Shown here: positions 51,403 to 59,709 of the stretch, piece after piece
How positions within the stretch are numbered: the stretch's first letter is position 1
Layout of the letters: each line of letters starts with the position of its first letter
Assembly (NCBI GenBank): GCA_036321625.1
Contig: CP143259.1
Span: 310,001-374,000 of the forward strand
Direction of reading: 5' to 3'
Origin: Peptoniphilaceae bacterium AMB_02
Lineage (GTDB): Bacteria > Bacillota > Clostridia > Tissierellales > Peptoniphilaceae
DNA length: 64,000 nt
Notes under the pieces: model-generated
The model's input: the letters and a program-made list of their open reading frames with translations, nothing else
Databases searched by the model: none
Told to the model about the DNA's origin: nothing
Made by a program: the position numbers and the translations under genes

Positions 51403-52431
51403 ATGGGAAATGAATTAATTAAAAACGGTAAAATTAAATATTTAATACTGTCATTACTTCTCTTTGCAACCATAGTATTTTGCATCTGTCTTGGTTCTGT
51501 AAATATACCATTAGCAGATGTATTTAATGCTTTTGTTAACAGATTAAAGGGACTTGAACCAAAGGGACCTTATGAGAGTATTATTATACATGTCAGAACG
51601 CCAAGAGTACTTTCAGTCGCACTTGTAGGCATGGCCTTGTCGCTTAGTGGCGCAGTAATGCAGGGCTTACTTAAAAACCCGCTAGCTGATGGATCGACGC
51701 TTGGTGTATCTACAGGAGCTTCCCTAGGGGCTGTGCTTGCGATTGTCCTTGGTATTAGATTTACTGCATTGCCTTTTGCAGGGACTATGATTATGGCGAT
51801 AATCTTTGCCTTTTTATCGCTTATTTTCGTCTTATCTTTATCCTATAAACTGGATTATTCTCTATCTACAAATACTATAATCCTCATGGGAATAATTTTT
51901 TCGATGTTTGTAAACAGTTTAATCAGTTTATTACTGGTATTTTCGGGAGACAATATTAAATCTATCATATTCTGGAGCATGGGATCTCTACAGGGCTCTA
52001 CTTATGAAAATGTAATTGTTCTACTCATAGCTGTAATTATATTTTCGATTATAATCATCTCCAAAAGCGACGAATTGAACGCTTTTGCTCTGGGTGAAGA
52101 GATAGCAAGCAATCTAGGCGTAGACACTAAAAAGATAAAATTGATACTTTTAATTACCTCATCTGCACTAATCGGTATTACTGTTTCGGTAGGAGGTACT
52201 ATTGGATTTGTTGGACTTGTTATTCCACATATAACCAGACTTATTACAGGACCAAACCATATGAAGCTCTTACCATCATCTATGTTTATAGGATCGAGTT
52301 TTCTCATGGTAGCGGATTTGGTAGCCAGGACAATGTTTAAACCCTTGGAACTACCGATTGGTGTCGTTACATCCCTGATAGGATCGGTATTATTTGTGTA
52401 TATATTTTCAAAGAATAGGATGGTGAGATAA
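51403..52431 (+). CDS. btuC: Cobalamin ABC transporter permease (FecCD type)
   Basis: A 342-residue membrane protein with about ten segments of the FecCD family: VRTPRVLSVALVGMALSLSG (typical N-terminal region) and GTIGFVGLVIPHITRLITGP (coupling region, about 266-285). Its last bases overlap the ATPase start. Weak ribosome binding site (GTGAGAATG). Substrate assigned from the riboswitch. Confidence 0.92.
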   Translation: MGNELIKNGKIKYLILSLLLFATIVFCICLGSVNIPLADVFNAFVNRLKGLEPKGPYESIIIHVRTPRVLSVALVGMALSLSGAVMQGLLKNPLADGSTLGVSTGASLGAVLAIVLGIRFTALPFAGTMIMAIIFAFLSLIFVLSLSYKLDYSLSTNTIILMGIIFSMFVNSLISLLLVFSGDNIKSIIFWSMGSLQGSTYENVIVLLIAVIIFSIIIISKSDELNAFALGEEIASNLGVDTKKIKLILLITSSALIGITVSVGGTIGFVGLVIPHITRLITGPNHMKLLPSSMFIGSSFLMVADLVARTMFKPLELPIGVVTSLIGSVLFVYIFSKNRMVR

Positions 52432-53183
52432 TGCTTAAAATATCAAACCTTTCTGTTGAGTATGGAACATTTAAAGCACTGGAAAATGTGAGTTTTGAAG
52501 TATCCGAAGGTCAATGGATTATGGTAATAGGGCCAAATGGAGCAGGGAAGAGTACAGTAGTAAAAGCAATATCGCAGTCCGTCAATTATACAGGTTCAAT
52601 TATTTATCATAATAGAGATTTGAGCAAGATGAAATCGAAAGAAAGAGGAAAGTCTATAGCTGTCCTTTCTCAAAACTATTCAACCGGCTACGGGTTTACA
52701 GTTGAAGAAGTGGTTAGGCTTGGCAGATATTCCCATTCAAGTGGTTTTCTATCAAGACATAATGAAAAGGACTTTGAAATCGTAGATCAAATGCTTGAGT
52801 TAACCGGACTTTCAAAATTAAAAAACAAGAATATTTTAAAATTGTCAGGTGGTGAACTGCAAAGGACATTTCTAGCCCAAGTGCTCGTACAGGAGCCTAA
52901 GCTACTAATACTTGATGAACCTACAAATCATCTGGACTTAGTCTACCAAAAAGAAGTTTTTGAACTAATAAAAGAATGGATTAAAGTCAAAGGTAGAGCA
53001 GTGATTTCCGTTACTCATGATCTCAGTTTAGCAAAGACATTTGGCACTCATGCAGTACTGTTAAATGCAGGCTCATTGATTGAATGCGGCGAAACAAATG
53101 CTGTCATGTCACCGGAAAACTTAAACAGCGCCTATAAAATGAACGTCTCTGCATGGATGAAACAATTATGTGAAAATTGGTAA
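52431..53183 (+). CDS. btuD: Cobalamin ABC transporter ATP-binding protein
   Basis: A 250-residue ATPase: Walker A GPNGAGKST (about 34-42), Q-loop VLSQNYS, signature LSGGELQR (about 140-147), Walker B LLILDEPTNHLD (about 158-169), and the His switch SVTHD. It powers the permease encoded just upstream. Overlaps the permease stop by one base. Confidence 0.94.
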   Translation: MLKISNLSVEYGTFKALENVSFEVSEGQWIMVIGPNGAGKSTVVKAISQSVNYTGSIIYHNRDLSKMKSKERGKSIAVLSQNYSTGYGFTVEEVVRLGRYSHSSGFLSRHNEKDFEIVDQMLELTGLSKLKNKNILKLSGGELQRTFLAQVLVQEPKLLILDEPTNHLDLVYQKEVFELIKEWIKVKGRAVISVTHDLSLAKTFGTHAVLLNAGSLIECGETNAVMSPENLNSAYKMNVSAWMKQLCENW

Positions 53184-53189
53184 GAATTT

Positions 53190-53234
53190 AAATGTTGTAT
53201 CAGAATTTCCTATATTCAGGTACAACATTTTTTT
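53190..53234 (+). terminator. Terminator of the cobalamin importer operon
   Basis: AAATGTTGTA (53190-53199) pairs with TACAACATTT (53221-53230), followed by T. Confidence 0.9.
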
Positions 53235-53315
53235 ATGTAAACAGACATAAGCCTAAAATCATAGAATTATACATATTTTGATTTTATAAAAACCGAACAT
53301 TTCAACGTTAGAATG

Positions 53316-53471
53316 GGGTCAGGCTTCCGATTCTACTATTTTATGGATAATTATAATAACAAAATCGTTATTAAAACTTGTTAAACAATACAATCAAGAG
53401 GATAAGCTCGCTGAGATATATACGCTATATAGTATATATATGCATAAAATAGAAAAATAGAAGCCTGACCC
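53316..53471. repeat. MITE-like element with terminal inverted repeats
   Basis: GGGTCAGGCTTC (53316-53327) and GAAGCCTGACCC (53460-53471) are perfect 12-bp inverted copies. The inner ends also match: CTATTTTATG after the left repeat reappears inverted near 53444. The 156-bp unit has no coding capacity. Similar GGTCAGGCTT ends are known from transposon-derived repeats in many bacteria. The rest of the 53184-53605 gap holds terminators only. Confidence 0.7.
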
Positions 53472-53540
53472 GCTTAATTTTTGGGGATAGATGGTTTAAA
53501 TTAGAGGTTTAGTGTTTTTTGACATGATTTTATTGTACAT

Positions 53541-53573
53541 AAAAAGGACCTGTCATTTTGGAAGGTCCTTTTG
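53541..53573. terminator. Terminator of the alpha/alpha-toroid gene
   Basis: A perfect 10-bp stem AAAAGGACCT/AGGTCCTTTT with an 11-base loop; on the minus strand it is followed by T. A second short hairpin (GAGCTG/CAGCTG, about 53582-53598) has its T run on the plus side. Confidence 0.85.
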
Positions 53574-53605
53574 AGTTTTAGGAGCTGTTTTGCAGCTGCT
53601 TTTTA

Positions 53606-54517
53606 TTATTTGACTATTTTTTCTATGAAGAGCATATTGTTAACTGTTATTATGCCTGCCCAGTCTCTTACGACATTCTCTGGCATTTCCATATCTTGCC
53701 AGTCCCAATTGATTTGCCAAAATCCGTAATCTGTAACGCTTTCTTCGATATAATCAGTATAAAAGCCGCAGATATCTTCATTTCCTATATACATAGGATC
53801 ATTTTTTCCTGAGATATACATGGAAGGAGGTGTGTAATAGTTACTCTCCGTATAGTCTCCGGTATCTCTACTTATTGATTTATCGACCCTTTCTTTTATG
53901 AAAGCTTCAAAGTTATTTGGTAATAGATTTGTTTTATTGACCGCTTTTAAGTCTCGATATAAGTTTAGGACATTTACCAGTTCGTGTACCTCTATTTCGT
54001 AGTTATCATCGGTAATTATCGGAATCATTGTATTTAAGACTTTTAGTCCATATTCATAAACTTCAGATTTTTCGTCTGCAAATCTCAGTATAAATCCGAC
54101 AAATTCGGCAGTAGGATTATAACCAAAGGTATTTTGTCCACTGTAAAAATACCATGGTGAATGAGGGTACTCGTTATTACTTGGTACCATTGCATCCCAA
54201 ATTAGATTATCCCTATCAAGGCTATTTAGTAAATAGTCTAAAATTTTTTCTATCATATTTAAACTAAGCTCCGGAAAGTTTAGTTCTCTTAGAACTTGAA
54301 TAGCCATCCAGGTAGACATAGGGTTTGAGTTTGGATTTTGCACATCAGGCTCCAGCCCATGTCCAAATCCACCGTCCATATTTTGATAAGTGGCAAGAGC
54401 TTTTAAAATCTCTGCCTCTTTTCCGTCTTCAAAGTGGTAATTCCATCTTGCTACATCCAGATATCTTCCGTTCCTAAATAAATACTCTCTGATATTTCTT
54501 AGTTTTTTACCAGCCAT
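53606..54517 (-). CDS. Alpha/alpha-toroid protein of unknown function (prenyltransferase/cyclase-like)
   Basis: A 303-residue soluble protein. Repeated patterns such as EILKALATYQNMDGGFGHGL and STWMAIQVLRELNFPELS look like the QW-type repeats of squalene-cyclase-like toroids, but I see no DXDD or DXXDD catalytic motif. It is therefore only similar in fold. The ATG at 54517 follows GAAAGGA; an ATG six codons earlier lacks a ribosome binding site. Single gene, function unknown. Confidence 0.78.
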   Translation of the reverse strand: MAGKKLRNIREYLFRNGRYLDVARWNYHFEDGKEAEILKALATYQNMDGGFGHGLEPDVQNPNSNPMSTWMAIQVLRELNFPELSLNMIEKILDYLLNSLDRDNLIWDAMVPSNNEYPHSPWYFYSGQNTFGYNPTAEFVGFILRFADEKSEVYEYGLKVLNTMIPIITDDNYEIEVHELVNVLNLYRDLKAVNKTNLLPNNFEAFIKERVDKSISRDTGDYTESNYYTPPSMYISGKNDPMYIGNEDICGFYTDYIEESVTDYGFWQINWDWQDMEMPENVVRDWAGIITVNNMLFIEKIVK

Positions 54518-54581
54518 TTTTTTGATTCCTTTCATGTAGTAAAATAAGCTGAGATCTATTGGTTTTATGTTCTTTCCAATT

Positions 54582-55505
54582 TTAATCTCTTCTCCTTATA
54601 CTAAGTATATCATATGGAGTCTCTTGATAAACATAATAATTTAACCAATTAGAAAAGAAAAGATTGCCATGTGCTCTCCAGTTGGCTTCAATTCCCTTAT
54701 CCATGTCATCATCTACATAGTAATTTATGGGCATCTTGATATCCAATCCCTTGTCTAAATCTCGTACGTATTCTTTGTGAAGGGTATCATGGTCGTATTC
54801 CCAATGACCGGTTACAAATATTAAACGATTATCCTTGGTTGCAGCTATATTTACTCCTGTATGAGGATTGTCTGCTAGTATTTCAAGGTCTTCTATTTCC
54901 ATCAGTTCCGAGGATAAATTATAAGTATGTCTTGACTGCGGCATATCAAATACATCGTCAAAGCCCCTGACAAGTGGTGAATTCCCCATAGGGGTATACT
55001 TATAGATTCCGAATATCTTTTCATTTGAATTGTATTTATCTACACCATAATAGTGGTAAAACGCCGCTTGAGCAGCCCAACAAATAAACATCGTAGAAAA
55101 TACATTATCCTCGATATAATCAAAGATATTTTTTAATTCATTCCAGTATACTACTTCATCGTATTCCAAGTTCTCAACTGGTGCTCCCGTAATAATGAAA
55201 GCATCGTATTTATTGTTTTTTATTTGAGAAAAGGTCTTGTAAAATCTTTCCAAATGCACACTATCAGTGTTATTGGACTTATAGCTCTCGGTGTGAATCA
55301 AATCGACTTCTATTTGCAAAGGTGTATTCGAGAGTCTTCTCAATAATTGTATTTCAGTTGCTTCCTTAGTAGGCATTAAGTTTAAAATACCTACTTTAAG
55401 TGGTCTGATATCTTGAGTATGTGCCCTTTGTTCATTCATAGTAAATATTCTTTCACTTTTCAAAACTTCTTCTGCAGGTAGTCCTTTCGGTATAATGACC
55501 GGCAT
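54582..55505 (-). CDS. metA: Homoserine O-acyltransferase (MetA type)
   Basis: A 307-residue enzyme of the MetA family: LKVGILNLMPTKEATEIQLL (about 37-56), nucleophile Cys in MFICWAAQAAFYH (about 142), His and Glu in FVTGHWEYD (about 235-237). It acylates L-homoserine, the first step to methionine. In Firmicutes this type mostly uses acetyl-CoA, which fits the MetY partner next door, but the acyl group cannot be read with certainty. Its ATG overlaps the metY stop. Confidence 0.94.
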   Translation of the reverse strand: MPVIIPKGLPAEEVLKSERIFTMNEQRAHTQDIRPLKVGILNLMPTKEATEIQLLRRLSNTPLQIEVDLIHTESYKSNNTDSVHLERFYKTFSQIKNNKYDAFIITGAPVENLEYDEVVYWNELKNIFDYIEDNVFSTMFICWAAQAAFYHYYGVDKYNSNEKIFGIYKYTPMGNSPLVRGFDDVFDMPQSRHTYNLSSELMEIEDLEILADNPHTGVNIAATKDNRLIFVTGHWEYDHDTLHKEYVRDLDKGLDIKMPINYYVDDDMDKGIEANWRAHGNLFFSNWLNYYVYQETPYDILSIRRRD

Positions 55506-56776
55506 TAAATCGCCTCCAATGCTTTTTCAATATCCTCTAGTATATCTTCTATATTCTCCAAGCCGACTGAAAGCCTAATGAGATTAGGTGTAATGCCGGC
55601 TTTAATCTGATCTTCTTCAGATAATTGGCGATGAGTCATGCTCCCCGGGTGAAGAGCACAGGTTCTAATGTCGCCAACATGTACTATCAATGCTGTTAAT
55701 TTAAGATTATCAATAAATTTTTTGCCTTCTTCAATACCGCCCTTGACTCCAAAGCTTATTACTCCACTGCCTGCTTTTAAATACTTAACGGCATTTTCAT
55801 AAGAGGGAGAAGATTTTAAGAATGGATATTTAACCCATTCGACCTTGGGATGTGATTCTAAAAACTCTGCAACTGCAAGAGCATTTTCTGAATGTCTATC
55901 CATTCTAACCGGAAGCGTTTCTGTTCCGAGATTCATCAAAAAGGCGTTGAAAGGCGATAAACAGGTTCCCAAATCTCTCATAAACACTGCACGTGCTTTG
56001 ACGATATAGGCAGCTTCGCCGAAAGTTTCAGTGTAACTTAGACCATGATAATTAGGATCCTTTTCAGTTAAGTGAGGAAACTTTCCATTAGTCCAATCAA
56101 AATTTCCACTATCAACTACAACTCCACCAACCGAGGTTGCATGCCCATCGATATACTTGGTCGATGAATGGATAACAATGTCCGCTCCATGTTCAATTGG
56201 TCTTAGAAGATAGGGAGTAGCAAGTGTATTGTCTACAATGAGAGGTAGACCGTTTTTATGTGCCAAGTTTACAAACCTCTCCAGATCCAATACATCTACA
56301 CCCGGATTTGACAGTGATTCGGTAAAAATCAGTTTTGTTTCCGGTTTGATAAGGGATTCAATTTCTTCATCACTCGCATCTTTGGAAAAGAAAGATGCTG
56401 AAATTCCGAATTTTGCGAGAGTTGAAGAAAACAGTGTAAAACTTCCGCCATATATATTATTTGGGGCAATAAAATGTTCTCCATTATTACATATGGTTAA
56501 GATTGCAATCAAAGAAGCAGATTGGCCGGATGAAGTTGCAAGAGCTCCAACTCCTCCTTCTAAATCTGATATCTTTTCTTCAAATGCAGCAACCGTAGGA
56601 TTTGAAATCCTGGAATACATATGGCCTTCTTTAGCTAAATCAAAAAGTGCAGCTACTTCATCTGCAGATTCATATCTAAAAGTAGTGGACTGAAAAATCG
56701 GCAATATCCTAGGTTCTCCATTCTTAGGATCGTATCCCGATTGTAGACATTTTGTGTTAAAACCGTATTTACTCAT
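55505..56776 (-). CDS. metY: O-acetylhomoserine sulfhydrylase (MetY type)
   Basis: A 423-residue PLP enzyme of the Cys/Met metabolism family. PLP lysine in HSSTKYIDGHAT (about 204-215); typical MYSRISNPT near residue 53 and GDIRTCALHPGSMTHRQLSE near the C-terminus. With sulfide it makes homocysteine from O-acetylhomoserine. It is the first gene behind the Met T-box leader. AGGAGGAATAA precedes the ATG. Confidence 0.95.
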   Translation of the reverse strand: MSKYGFNTKCLQSGYDPKNGEPRILPIFQSTTFRYESADEVAALFDLAKEGHMYSRISNPTVAAFEEKISDLEGGVGALATSSGQSASLIAILTICNNGEHFIAPNNIYGGSFTLFSSTLAKFGISASFFSKDASDEEIESLIKPETKLIFTESLSNPGVDVLDLERFVNLAHKNGLPLIVDNTLATPYLLRPIEHGADIVIHSSTKYIDGHATSVGGVVVDSGNFDWTNGKFPHLTEKDPNYHGLSYTETFGEAAYIVKARAVFMRDLGTCLSPFNAFLMNLGTETLPVRMDRHSENALAVAEFLESHPKVEWVKYPFLKSSPSYENAVKYLKAGSGVISFGVKGGIEEGKKFIDNLKLTALIVHVGDIRTCALHPGSMTHRQLSEEDQIKAGITPNLIRLSVGLENIEDILEDIEKALEAI

Positions 56777-56801
56777 TTATTCCTCCTATTTATCGTATAA
56801 T

Positions 56802-57050
56802 AAAAGCTCTCACCCTAAACAAGGGCGAGAGCTTAGCTTCGCGTTACCACCTTTTTTACATCATATCTCACGATACGATGCCTCTTCGAGTACCATCATA
56901 CTCAAGCGCTATAACATGCACACATGTTTCAACCTAAATATCGATTGAAAAGCTCCGGGACCATATTCTGTAACTTTTCCACCTGTTCCTCTCACCAAAC
57001 GGAACTCTCTGTAAGGTTTATCAGCACATACTCTTCCCATCAAAGCAACA
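56802..57050 (-). ncRNA. T-box leader with Met (AUG) specifier
   Basis: On the minus strand the leader carries the Stem I motif AGAGAGTT with GTTTGGTGAGAGG, the specifier region GAAT-ATG-GTCCCGGAGC (ATG at 56962-56964), the T-box AAGGTGGTAACGCG (56840-56853), and a strong terminator AGCTCTCGCCCT / AGGGTGAGAGCT (56802-56834). Uncharged tRNA-Met would open the terminator and allow metY-metA transcription. Ends approximate. Confidence 0.93.
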
Positions 57051-57061
57051 ATATTGCTATA

Positions 57062-57090
57062 ATTATATAGTGCATTAAAGTAAATGTCAA
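57062..57090 (-). promoter_or_regulatory. Promoter of the T-box metY-metA operon
   Basis: On the minus strand TTGACA (57085-57090), 17 bases and TATAAT (57062-57067): exact consensus. Confidence 0.85.
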
Positions 57091-57119
57091 GACATAATAA
57101 AAATCTATTTTAACAAATT

Positions 57120-57908
57120 CTATAATACAGCTAAATCCTCATCCATCGGGTCACAAATAAACATATACCCCGGTGAATGCGTAATCATAAGATCAGGTTT
57201 ACTGGTCATCGCTATGGACTGAGGCGTAACTCCACAAGCCCAGAAGACCGGAACTTCTCCCTCTTTTATTACTGAAGCATCTCCAAAATCGGGTTTATCG
57301 ATATCTTTAATCCCTATTATACTTGGGTCTCCGATATGCACAGGAGCTCCATGAACTTGAGGGAATCTTGACGTCGCTTGAACTGCTCTTACGATTTGTT
57401 GATGAGGTATCGGTCTCATACTGACTACCATCTTACCATGAAACTTGCCAGCCGGTTCAGTTTCTATATTTGTAATATACATGGGCACATTGTGATTATC
57501 TTCTATATGTCTGACAGGGATTGAAGCGTTTAGCATAGCTGATTCAAAAGAGAAGCTACAACCTAGTAAAAAAGCCACTAAATCATCTGTCCAGTATTTT
57601 TCGATATCGGTTACTTCATCAACCAGTTCACCATGCTTATACACTCTGTACTTTGGAATATCAAATCTCAAATCAGCACCTTTTGCCATCAGCTTAGGTT
57701 CAGGATCTCCAACATCCGTTACATCTAAAATCGGGCAAGGCTTAGGGTTGCGCTGAGCAAAAAGTAAGAAATCAAAAGCCAAATCCTTATGAACAATTAC
57801 AAGATTTGCTTGAATATGCCCTTTACACATTCCCGATGTAGGCTGTACTAATTCACCTTTCCTAATCAAACTTCTAACTTCATTTGGTTTCATATTAGCT
57901 AAATCCAT
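57120..57908 (-). CDS. DUF1445 putative hydro-lyase
   Basis: A 262-residue protein of the DUF1445/D-glutamate cyclase-like family: QPTSGMCKGHIQANLVIVHK (about 22-41), VFWACGVTPQSIAM and MITHSPGYMFICD near the C-terminus. Members are annotated as putative hydro-lyases; the substrate here is unknown. TTAAGGAGGATATT precedes the ATG. A promoter TTGACC-N18-TATAAT lies at 57949-57978. Confidence 0.92.
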   Translation of the reverse strand: MDLANMKPNEVRSLIRKGELVQPTSGMCKGHIQANLVIVHKDLAFDFLLFAQRNPKPCPILDVTDVGDPEPKLMAKGADLRFDIPKYRVYKHGELVDEVTDIEKYWTDDLVAFLLGCSFSFESAMLNASIPVRHIEDNHNVPMYITNIETEPAGKFHGKMVVSMRPIPHQQIVRAVQATSRFPQVHGAPVHIGDPSIIGIKDIDKPDFGDASVIKEGEVPVFWACGVTPQSIAMTSKPDLMITHSPGYMFICDPMDEDLAVL

Positions 57909-57985
57909 AATATCCTCCTTAAGATTAAGTTATTGCTATATTGGTTTAATTATATAGTGTAAGAAAGTTAATGGTCAAGAGGGAT

Positions 57986-59515
57986 TTAATCTAGATTTAG
58001 TACAAAATAATCCCTAATTGAGTGATACTTTGGCAATGTTGCTTCAATTTGGTAACCACTTTTTATAAAATTTCTAGCACTATAATGATTTTTTGGTGAA
58101 ACTGTCGAGATAACACGTTTTTTGTCATAACGGACAGCATAGTATTCTGCTAAGCTAATAGCGAATCTATGTATACCATAACCAACATAATTCTCATCGA
58201 CTAGTGCTGCATCTAATAATACTGATTTTTCATCTTCGGAATCAGGGTACATATCTTTATATAGATCTTGTTCCGGTGTTGGATTTGGTACGACAAGTAG
58301 AGCTGCTACAATTTTGTTTTCATCAAAGAATCCTACAAAAATATCGTTATTAATCCCATAGATAGTTTCTTCTATAGTCATTGGTTCGTAAATATTATCG
58401 ATATCGTTATTTGGAATCTTATCAACCACTTTTGCTTGCAAGTTCATGACCTTTGTTAAATCATCTTGATTAAGCTTTCGTAAGTTTAGTTCAATCTTTT
58501 CGAATTTATTATTAATGAATGTAATATTAACAGAGCTGTTTTTATCGTTAGCAAAGCAATATGCGCGATATCTTCTATGAAAATCATAGTCATACATATA
58601 TATTGCATCACCAATATATATTTCTTGTTTTTCTTCGTGCAGCCTTTTTCTTATAGTTTCTAACCAAATATCATACAAGTCTATTATGAATGGATACATA
58701 AAACCATATGGGAGTAGTTCGATTCTTTGAATTTCGGGATTGTTACACAATGCAAAAAACCTAAATCTAAACATTTCGTCGATAAGAGATAAATCTATTG
58801 TTTCGGTAATTACCATTAGATAGATTGTCTCAAAGAAGGATAAGTATGCTGAAAAATCTGCAACAGAGTCACCATCATATGGTGGAGTTTCTCTAATTCC
58901 AATGTTTCTATAGGTTGTATCTAAATATCTATACACTCTTTGAGCAGGTGCTGAGGTTTGAAATTCATTATTGACTTCTAATAACAATCGCATATAATTC
59001 TGCTTGTTTTCTATTGGTAACTCTTTGAACCAGGCTAATGTATCTTGTTTATTGCTTCTATCTACAAATCTATCTTTTAACTTTGAAGATGAAACTAGAA
59101 ACATACCGGAAGTTAATTTCTCAAACATGGCATCATAATACTCCATCCTACCGCGCAAACAGTTTACGTTGGGTAACTGTGCAATTGCATCGGGTAAGTA
59201 TGTCGGGAAGCCATCAAAACCTGTAAGGACTATACCTGTAATTCTTTTGTTCTTTTCAAAAGCATATGCAATTTCTTTAAACATGACATCTTCTGGATTA
59301 TAAATTCTTTCTGAAAGTGCATCCTTAGAAAGAAGAACTATGAAATCATTACAACTATCAATAGCATCCATGATATTTTTACGAAAGTCACCCGAACCTA
59401 ATGTTTCCATATCGTAAAAAGTAGAAAAACCTGCAGCAGTTAAATCACGATATAGCATATGCGCTATAGCTTCTGCTCCTTGTCTCCTATAGCTTATGAA
59501 AATATCAAACTTCAT
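57986..59515 (-). CDS. TIR-domain / helical / GNAT fusion protein
   Basis: A 509-residue protein. Residues about 1-150 form a TIR domain (FISYRRQGAEAIAHMLYRDL; DMETLGSGDF loop; Glu81 in MFKEIAYAFE, the place of the NADase glutamate). Residues about 160-330 are helical (FFETIYLMVITETIDLSLID; MYPFIIDLYDIWLE). Residues about 341-509 are a GNAT acetyltransferase (VGYGIHRFAISLAEYY; STVSPKNHYSARNFIKSGYQ). Bacterial TIR proteins often act in phage defence; the GNAT fusion is unusual. The ATG at 59515 follows GGAGGTGATTGT. Perfect promoter upstream. Confidence 0.88.
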   Translation of the reverse strand: MKFDIFISYRRQGAEAIAHMLYRDLTAAGFSTFYDMETLGSGDFRKNIMDAIDSCNDFIVLLSKDALSERIYNPEDVMFKEIAYAFEKNKRITGIVLTGFDGFPTYLPDAIAQLPNVNCLRGRMEYYDAMFEKLTSGMFLVSSSKLKDRFVDRSNKQDTLAWFKELPIENKQNYMRLLLEVNNEFQTSAPAQRVYRYLDTTYRNIGIRETPPYDGDSVADFSAYLSFFETIYLMVITETIDLSLIDEMFRFRFFALCNNPEIQRIELLPYGFMYPFIIDLYDIWLETIRKRLHEEKQEIYIGDAIYMYDYDFHRRYRAYCFANDKNSSVNITFINNKFEKIELNLRKLNQDDLTKVMNLQAKVVDKIPNNDIDNIYEPMTIEETIYGINNDIFVGFFDENKIVAALLVVPNPTPEQDLYKDMYPDSEDEKSVLLDAALVDENYVGYGIHRFAISLAEYYAVRYDKKRVISTVSPKNHYSARNFIKSGYQIEATLPKYHSIRDYFVLNLD

Positions 59516-59567
59516 ACAATCACCTCCAAATTTAACCACAAATATTATGCAAACGTTTACTATATTG

Positions 59568-59596
59568 ATTATATGGGATAGTCATGCATCTGTCAA
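59568..59596 (-). promoter_or_regulatory. Consensus promoter of the TIR-GNAT gene
   Basis: On the minus strand TTGACA (59591-59596), 17 bases and TATAAT (59568-59573), both boxes perfect. Confidence 0.85.
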
Positions 59597-59643
59597 TTTT
59601 GATGCCGGCTCATAAATCAGTTTTTATTTGTTTATATGGGATA
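59569..59643. repeat. 12-bp direct repeat in the divergent promoter region
   Basis: TTATATGGGATA occurs at 59569-59580 (overlapping the -10 box of the TIR-GNAT promoter) and at 59632-59643 (just before the tetR -10, TATAAT at 59653-59658). Starts are 63 bases apart, about six helical turns. Confidence 0.7.
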
Positions 59644-59709
59644 AAATTATGCTATAATTTATATGAATTGGTAAATGTCAAGGAATGAGGAATTCTCAGG
59701 AGGAGTATG

